A stretch of DNA of 22,071 nucleotides, from positions 1 to 22,071 of IMG/VR virus record IMGVR_UViG_3300010885_002948; one strand, 5' to 3'. The notes under the pieces were generated by a model, which worked only from the letters and a program-made list of their open reading frames with translations, did not search any database and had not been told where the DNA came from. Positions 8,554-16,800 of the stretch are shown piece by piece. Positions within the stretch are counted from its first letter, which is position 1; every line of letters starts with the position of its first letter. Source of the DNA: a virus. A program made the translations under genes and the position numbers.

Positions 8554-9345
8554 ATGGGAGCAGCAGCAGGAGGCGCAGCAGCAGGAGGCGCAGGAGCATT
8601 AGGAGGTGCAGCAGGAGCAGCATCAGCAGCAACGCCATGGTTAACTATGGGGTTAGGTGCAGTAAATGTATTAACTGATTTAGCAGGAGCTGGAGCTCAA
8701 GTAAATGAGGCAAGATCAGCTGAAAGAGCAGCTCAAGACGCAGCTAAAAAAGAGGAGCAACTAAGAAGTCAGGACCTGTTCCAGGCGCTACAGATGCCTA
8801 TGGAGCAGTACAACAGAGCTGGAAGAGAGATAACATCTCAGGTAGGTCAAACTGTTGGTGCTTTACAGGAGGGAGATCCTAGGTTATTAGCTGGAGGTAT
8901 TGGTAAGGTTGCAGCAGCTGGTATAGAAGGAGAGGCGGATACAAGAGATGCAGCCGCTAATGATTTATTTAAGATAGGAGTGGCTCAGGCACAGTCTGGA
9001 ATGAATGTTAATCAAGACTTAGCTAATTTAGAGGCTGAAAGATTAAAAGGAGCTCAACAAGCGCAAGCCGCAGCAAAGCAGGCTGAACTAGCTGCGTATA
9101 CTGGAGCTGCTAATGCAGGAATTGGAGTTTTAAATACAGGTCTTTCAATGATACCATCCTTTGGATCTGATGGAGAGGCGCCTGTTTCAGGGTTAAAGGC
9201 AGTACAGCCAGTACAGTCAGTAAACATGACTCCAGGACAACAACTACAAAACATGTCAAATTCTAACATAGCTGCATTTAATAATAAATACCAGCCTATC
9301 CCAAGTTGGATGAACTCATTATCGTTTTTAAACAAACCACAATAG
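8554..9345 (+). CDS. Internal virion / DNA-ejection protein, Ala/Gly-rich
   Basis: A 263-aa protein, one base after the previous TAG. Residues 1-28 are almost only Ala and Gly, then a hydrophobic stretch (PWLTMGLGAVNVLTDLAGAG, 28-47) could insert into a membrane. A long helical, Ala/Gln-rich middle follows, with the block YNRAGREITSQVGQT..GALQEGDPRLLAGGIGK (about 86-118) that I associate with small internal virion proteins of podoviruses (similar in role to T7 gp14). A second weakly hydrophobic Gly/Ala segment lies at 181-200, and the tail is Gln/Asn-rich. It probably sits inside the capsid and leaves with the DNA to help form a channel across the envelope. Two larger candidate ejected proteins follow. 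Confidence 0.6.
   Translation: MGAAAGGAAAGGAGALGGAAGAASAATPWLTMGLGAVNVLTDLAGAGAQVNEARSAERAAQDAAKKEEQLRSQDLFQALQMPMEQYNRAGREITSQVGQTVGALQEGDPRLLAGGIGKVAAAGIEGEADTRDAAANDLFKIGVAQAQSGMNVNQDLANLEAERLKGAQQAQAAAKQAELAAYTGAANAGIGVLNTGLSMIPSFGSDGEAPVSGLKAVQPVQSVNMTPGQQLQNMSNSNIAAFNNKYQPIPSWMNSLSFLNKPQ
8560..8589 (+). repeat. Two exact 15-bp tandem repeats, GCAGCAGCAGGAGGC
   Basis: Two exact copies (8560-8574, 8575-8589) continue into more GCAGGA-type units. They lie in frame and encode part of the Ala/Gly N-terminus of the ejection protein, so slippage would change its length without breaking the frame. Confidence 0.85.
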
Positions 9346-9346
9346 T

Positions 9347-10849
9347 ATGGCAGAATACAGAGGATATGTCAATCCAGCAGATGTAAAAGCAACACCAACA
9401 TTCGACTGGAATGCAGTCATTGGCAGTGTTCAGAAGTCATTAACAGATTCTGAGGCTGCAAGACAAGCAAACAGAGATAAACTAGAGAAGGATACCAACG
9501 ATAGTATTACCGAGATGGGTAAGATTACCCTTGGTAAGGACGAGGCTCTTAATCAAAAGCTTACTGAGGCTGCATATAATTCTAAGAAGGCAGTAGGAGA
9601 CTATGCTAAACTAGTTCGTGAAGGTAAGGCTGCTCAGAAGGACTTTAACTTGTTCAATCAAAACGCAAAGGACACCTTTAATCAGATTGATGCTGTAGGT
9701 AAGAATGCAAAGGCAGCTTATGACACATATATAGCAGAAACTAAGGCTGGTAATCTATCAGCTGCTTCTGATTATATGGCTCAGACGCTTGGACTAGCTG
9801 CTACATTAAAAGATAAAAATATTATAATGGATAATAAGGGTAGAGGCTTTATAGCTGGTAAGGACCCTAACGATATTATTGAGGTTAACTGGTTAAATAA
9901 CGAAAGAAACTTATTAGTGCCTAAGGTAAAACTAGACGTTGAGCTTGACGCTCAGGCAGATAAGATCAAAGACTTTACTAAGTATGGTAAGGTAGGTGCT
10001 GGCGGAATATGGACCATTAATGATCCTGTTGCTAGACCTGGATTTGAAGCATTTGAGAATAATGTGGCTAATGGTTTAACTAGTGAGCCTCTTAAGGCAC
10101 TATCTGTACTTGTTGACTATGGTGACATTGACGGTAAGAGATTTACTCCTACGATAAACAAGGCAGAAGCTGCTAAGGATCCATCTAAGATCTTTGTTCA
10201 GCTGAACTCAACTGGTAACCCAGAGCCTGTGTTAACTCCAGAGCAAGACAAGATTGCTAAGGATACAGCTAAGAGATACCTAAGAGAGAGACTAGTATAC
10301 GAACAAAAGCAGGTAGAGAATACTTGGCGTGGATGGGCTCCAGATAGAAGCGGAGGAGGAGATGGTAAGCCAGCTCCAGTTGTTCCTACAACCCAAGACA
10401 TAAGATACACAACATCTACTATAGATCCAGCTACTGGAAAGAGAACTTCAAGGTCAGGATTTACAATGGATGTTCCAGTTATTGACAAGTCAACAGGAGC
10501 CGCTCAAAATCTTAAGGCTATATATATAGATCCAGTAACTAATGAGTTACAGATGAAGATTGAAGAAAAGAATGTAGTTGATGGCGTAACAACTGTATCT
10601 GATGTTACCTACTCAAGCAAGAAGACAAAGAATAAAGAAGGTAATGATGTAGCTCCTGATATTTCTAAGATATCAAACGTAGCTACTCAGATATATGATC
10701 CTGCAAGAAGAAGGTACTTAAGTGGCTATAAAGAACTTTTTGACTACTTAAAACCTCAGGCTGATAAAAACTGGAAGTACATAAAGTCACAACAAGGAGG
10801 TGGACAAGAAACTCCTGAACAGAGAGCTGCTAGAATTGCTAATCAATAA
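9347..10849 (+). CDS. Internal virion / cargo-type protein, coiled coil
   Basis: A 500-aa protein one base after the previous TAG. Residues about 29-150 are Lys/Glu/Ala-rich and strongly helical (EAARQANRDKLEKDTNDS, KLTEAAYNSKKAVGDYAKLV), likely a coiled coil. The middle is mixed alpha/beta, with a linker rich in Gly, Asp and Pro (SGGGDGKPAPVVPTT, about 345-360) leading to a beta-rich C-terminal part. The last residues (GGGQETPEQRAARIANQ) look unstructured. No enzyme motif is visible. Its place between an ejection-type protein and a giant polyvalent protein suggests a capsid-internal cargo protein, as in crAss-like phages, but this is inferred from position. It has no signal peptide or membrane helix. 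Confidence 0.5.
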   Translation: MAEYRGYVNPADVKATPTFDWNAVIGSVQKSLTDSEAARQANRDKLEKDTNDSITEMGKITLGKDEALNQKLTEAAYNSKKAVGDYAKLVREGKAAQKDFNLFNQNAKDTFNQIDAVGKNAKAAYDTYIAETKAGNLSAASDYMAQTLGLAATLKDKNIIMDNKGRGFIAGKDPNDIIEVNWLNNERNLLVPKVKLDVELDAQADKIKDFTKYGKVGAGGIWTINDPVARPGFEAFENNVANGLTSEPLKALSVLVDYGDIDGKRFTPTINKAEAAKDPSKIFVQLNSTGNPEPVLTPEQDKIAKDTAKRYLRERLVYEQKQVENTWRGWAPDRSGGGDGKPAPVVPTTQDIRYTTSTIDPATGKRTSRSGFTMDVPVIDKSTGAAQNLKAIYIDPVTNELQMKIEEKNVVDGVTTVSDVTYSSKKTKNKEGNDVAPDISKISNVATQIYDPARRRYLSGYKELFDYLKPQADKNWKYIKSQQGGGQETPEQRAARIANQ

Positions 10850-10859
10850 AATAAATTAA

Positions 10860-13800
10860 ATGTTACAGAGACCTAAAAATAACCCGTCTGGATTAAATGA
10901 TGAAAATCATAAACAATTAATTTCTGAACTAACTAAATACGCTCAAGAAGGAGCATCTGATGATGATCTGAAGAAATTCAAGGAAACATTTATAGCTCAA
11001 AAAAAAAAGTCCGTATCACAGCCTACTTCTCAAAAAAATGTATTGGCATCCAAACCAAAACAGAATGTAACATCTACTTTATCGGTTACAGAAGAAACTC
11101 AGGCTCCTGCGGAATCGGATGGTTTAGGTGGACCACCTAAAATGAAAACTTTTACTGGACTTACACCTGAAGAACAACAAACTCTTCAGGCTAAACCTGT
11201 TATAAAGGTTTCTAAATCTTCTGAGTTAATAGGTAAAAGATTAAAACTACAAAATGAATTATCAAAAATAAAGGTTACTCCTCAAAACCAAGAGGAGATA
11301 TCTAGAAAAACAGATGAGTTATCTTCTGTGATTTTTGAACAAGATCTTATTGACTATAGTAGATTATCTGAAATAGAGAATCAATTTAAACAAGCTAAGA
11401 ATGAAGAGGCTGTAGATTTAGAAGCTAATAAAAGACTTGATGATTTACTTACAACTACTGGTATTTGGAATAATGTAAAGGCAACATCATTAAATGCATA
11501 TAATACTTTAATAGATCAAGCAGCATCTATTACGGATGAACCTGGTATAAAAGAATTTAAGGCTGATATAGACCCCTTATCTGAAGAAAAAAAAGAAGTA
11601 AAAAAGGATGCTGCTATTAAAAAAATTAAGTTAAATGATGATCAGATAAACGAACTTGCAAAACAATTATATAAAAACAAACAAGTTAACTATATTGAGA
11701 CTGATAATATAAACTCTTTTTTAGATAATCTTAATGAAGATGATAAAAATTTATTAAAACAATCAAGAAAACAAACAGCAGAACACCTTCAAGAAAGTAA
11801 TTTAAAAGAGGAAAAAATTATAAATGCATACGAAGTTATAGGTAACAAAAAAATAAAGGAATATAAAAATATAGAGAACCAGATTCTTAATTATAAAAAT
11901 TCAGGATTACAAATACCAAAAAATTTGTCTGATTCTTATGTTTCATTAGGTCAAGAAATAATAGGTATTGGTTCTGATATAAAGAAAAGACAAGATATAA
12001 TTAATAAAAACAAATCAGACTTAGGTACTGCACAGCAAGAATTTGATTTACTTAAAAGACAGTACGGAGATGTAGAAAATTTTTTATTAAATACTGGTAT
12101 CGCAGCTAGAGAGTTAGGTGTAGGTATAATAAGTGGATTAGACTATTTAGGATCTAGAACAAGTCCTTTAGCTGGTTTACCTAATGTGCAACTTCAGAGA
12201 AAAATAATAGATATAAACAAAGGATTAGAAGAGGAAAGAAGTAATTTAAGAAAATCAGTAGAAAGTGTTGAAAGTCCTGAAGGATTTTTAAATTATGTTT
12301 CTGATGTAATGTCTAATCAAATACCTAATTTAGTTGCTACATCTACTGGTGCTGGAGGACTAGGTATTATAGGGTTATCTAGTACTGGTCAAAAGTATGC
12401 AGACATGAATAAAGAAGTTCTTGAAGGAAAGGCTTCTTATTCTCCATTGCAGATGGCTTCTGCTCCTTTATTATATGGAGCTGCTGAGGTAGTGTCTGAA
12501 TTACCTACACTATCTATATTAAAAAAAGGAGGAAGAGTTTTTGAATCTATAGTTAAAAATGAAAGTGATTTAATAACTAAATCAGCAAAACAAAAGGCTA
12601 AGGAATGGGCTAAGGACTGGGGTATTGATACATCAAAAGAATTAGCTGGTGAGGAGTTTACTAATTTTGCTCAAAACTTTAACGATAAATATGTTTTAGG
12701 TAAAAAAGATGTTGGTTTATTAGATAACACTGGTACAGTATTTAAAGATACGTTTACTTTAACTAGTATACTAAAGGCAGCTCCTCATGTTGCTGGAGCT
12801 ATACTTAAGCCTTTACAAACAAATAAAGATTTAAATGTATTAGATGAGAATTCAAGAAAAATAATACAGTTCTCTAAACAATTAGAAGATGAATCTTTAA
12901 CTGATGTAGAGAAATCTGTTATAAAAAAACAGATAGATAAAGCAACAGTTGAGAATTCAACTATATTAGCAAACACAATCGAAAAGGTAAACAACATGCC
13001 TGATGATGTTTATAAGAAAATAATTGATTTAAATAATAAAGCAGCTGAAATTAAAACAGATGCTTTTGATATAAACAATGGAACACTTCCAAATAAAGAA
13101 GAATTAATTAAAGATCTTCAACAAGAATATAAAACTATACAGGAAGATAGATCTTCGCTTATAGATGCTAAATACGAACCTGTTGAGGTAGTTGCTACAG
13201 AAGTAATCTCTCCAGAGACATCATCAAACTATGCTAACCTTACAGAGGATAAGGATGGTAACTTTGTATTCTTCCACGTTGGAGGTAAGGGTTATGACAA
13301 GATAAACAAGTCCACTGGAGGCACCACTGCTACCTCTAAGGAGGAGGCTGGAGCATTAAGCAAGGTAGGTGGTGTAGCTATGTACTATACCAAGCCAGAG
13401 GATAGCGAAAGGATGGTTAATGGTGAGGCTAAGTACGCTGTATCCATTGCTAAAGACAAGGTGTATGATGCCAATACCGATGCTAACAACTATGCTGAAC
13501 AGGCTAAGACTCTTCACGAAGAGGAGAACCCTGGTAAGGCGTTTGATGCTAACAGTAAACTAGCTTACATTACTAAGATAGCTGGTGAGAATGGTTATGA
13601 TATGGTAGTATCTGAGTGGATGGGTAAGACTAGAGCTCAGACCACCACAGAGTTTGCTCCTACTGATGTTCAGTTAAAGGAGGGTGATAAAATATCTAAA
13701 GCCTTTGATCAAGAATATAGAAGTAATACTGATAAGGGCTATAAGGCTATTATACCAGACTCTAAGGACGCTAAATTAAAAGCTGTTTATGATCAAATTT

Positions 13801-16800
13801 ATACTGAAAAAAACAAGGTAAATGAGTATGATGATCTTTATAGATTATCGTCTCAGGAAGCCGCTACAATAAACCAAGACGAGGTAACTAAACTTATCGA
13901 AGAGGATAAAACATTATCTCAAGAGACAAAGGATATGTACGCAGAGGCTTTGGCTTATGAGCCAGGACAGAGACGTACTGAATTACCAGTAGAAACTCAG
14001 TTTGAATCTCATAAAAAAAATGGAGGATCTACATTCTTGGCAAACGGAGAAAATAAGGCAGGATCTGACGCCTCTTCTGTGTCTATATTTACAGAGAGAT
14101 CAAAGATAATTGATGGAGAGATTACAGAAAAAGATATAAATGATTTCAAGGAAGCCAACAAAGATTTATTTGAAGGTAACGAAGATATACTTGCTATTGG
14201 TACTTGGTATGATGCTAAGTCTGGAAAGACTTATATAGATGTATCTGCTGTTGTACCAAATGAGCAAGCAATAAGACTTGGTAAGCAGTACAATCAAAAG
14301 GCTGTTTATAATTTAAAAACAAACGAAGAGGTAGATACTGGAGGTACTGGTGAAGCTATTGAAGGATTGAAGCCAGAGATAGATAGAATTAATGATATTA
14401 GAGAGATACTAAAACCAACTGCTGCTAAATCTAAACTTGCAGCATTTAAGGCTAAGTATATTGATAAACCAGTTTACGATAGAGCTAAACTAGATACTCA
14501 GGTTGAGAATGCTAAGAAGTCATTATCTAAGATACTACCTAATGTCAAGTTCGTAGTACACGATACTGAAAAATCTTATGAAAATGCTACAGGAGAGTCT
14601 GGATCAGGAGGTATGTATATAATGTCTTCAAATGGAGATAAGGTAATACATGTAAATTCTCAGAAAGCAAACGGAAGGACTGTTGCGCACGAGGTATTTC
14701 ACGCTATTATATTAGATAAAATAGGTGGAGATAAGTCAGTACAAGATATAACTAAGAGAATGGTAGATGCTGTATATAAGACAGCAAGTCCTGAGCTAAA
14801 GGATGAGCTAGATGCATTTGCTTCAAGGTACACAGACAAAACAATTAGAGATGAAGAAAAATTAGCAGAACTTATTGGTATAATGGCTGATGGATACCCA
14901 CAGATGTCAGCAGCTAATAAGAGTGTAATTAAAAAATGGTTAGACTCTTTAGCTAAAATTTTTGGACTTAAGCCATTTACAGACAATGAAGTCATAGACT
15001 TACTTAACGTAATAGCTTCAAACGTATCTACTGGAGATGTTATTCTTGATGAAAAAGTTAGTATTCTTGGGTACGGAAGTGTAGAAATAAAAAAAGATAT
15101 AAAGAGAGAGAGCAAGTTTATAGATTCTCTTATATTTAATAGGTTTCCAACAAACAAAAATACTAAGGTAATAGAGAATTTCGATCTGTCAAAGATAAAT
15201 GGCCAGGTTGCTGGATCCACACTTTCAGATAAGTTGACCGCTGGAGAACTTAAAAAATATAAGACTGTAGATGGAGAAGATGTACTTGAATCAGTATATA
15301 CATTCTTAGGAGGAGTTGGTTATCCAGAAGTAACAGGATATGTATGGGCAGCATCTGAAGAGAGTGGGGTCAAAAAAATAATTGATACTATGAAGGTTAG
15401 CTCTGACGGATACAGGTACTTAATACCTGCCGTTATGTCTAATGTATCTCATATGTCAAATAAGAATATGACTTCAATTACTATGGAGGTGTTCAAGGAG
15501 GCTATTAACAATAAAGAATTAAACAGGGATACATTTAAAAAAGTAATACTAAAGGCATTCGATAAAAAAGAAGTTAAAAGATTTAAAGAAGGAGCTACAA
15601 AGGCTATATCTGGTAATATATCTGCTATAGATATGGCAGATAAATTGAGAGATTATGTTATCTCAAGCAAGATGACTTTTGAGTCTAGAAGAGGTCTATT
15701 AGAAGGAATGGTAGGTAACTCAGAGGCTGGAAATCCAAAGTTTTCTACAGTTGGAACATTCTTAAGTTTAGCTAAATCTTTAACTGAGCCTATAGCAAAG
15801 GACGCTGAATTATATCAGGTGCCAGTTGTAATAAGAACAAAGGGTAACCTTACTCCAGTAAAAACAAATAAAGAAGATAAGTTCTATCATGAGTCATACG
15901 GATATCATATAGAGTCTGACCAAGAAATAGAGGTGCTTCATTTAGATGGTGTATACAATTTAACAGATATAATACCTGAATTTACAAAGGAGGACGGAAC
16001 CACTGTATCTACAGAAAAAGAATTAAAAGAAAAGGGAGCAAAGGGATGGGACATAAAGAGAATACTTACCAACCTTGGAAGGACTCACGGACTATCTAAG
16101 TACTCAGCAGAAATTGTATCTAAGAAAAGATCACAAGAATCTGAGAGTTACTCAGACATGAAGGATATTGTTAAGGATATGATCGATGATGGTATGTCCA
16201 TTACAGAGATCAAAAAAACTATAACTAGTGAGTTGGGTGCTGATCAGGTTTCATTAGCTGAGAGAGCCTATAATGAGCTTACAACGGTTAAAGAAGAGGT
16301 GGTTGCTACCAACGATACTGAAGCATTTAGAGATAAGGTTAAGGACCTACCAAAGTCTGGTATAGTTGGAAAGTACTTGAGTGGTGAGACCATAGAAACT
16401 GTTGAAGGTGAGGCTCCACGTAACGCTCAAGAGACAGAGGTTATGTCTCTTATTGATGCTGGTATGCACGGTAAGGAAACTGTTACCATGGCTAAAGAAG
16501 TTTTTGGAGACAAGTACATTGAAAAAACACTTGAGTTCTTAGATACTGCTAACCTAAAACCTCACGAGAAGGCTGTGCTATATGTTTCGTTAGAGAATGA
16601 AATGTTTGATAGAGTTAATGCAGAGCCAGATAACGTAGGATTGAAGAAGTTACAGGATCTAGTTAGAGCAAAATCACAACAGTTCTTAAGAGAGTCTTCA
16701 CTTGCTATAAACGCTGGTAGATTAAGAGCTATAATGAAGGACGGATTTAACTACGAAGCAGTTACAGATAAGTTCCTATCAAGCGATCAGTTAAGAGATA

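Noticed and set aside
14699-15220. 173-codon open frame on the minus strand
   Set aside because: It lies wholly opposite the metallopeptidase region of the giant gene, is Ser/Leu/Ile-rich as expected for a reverse reading, and has no motif.
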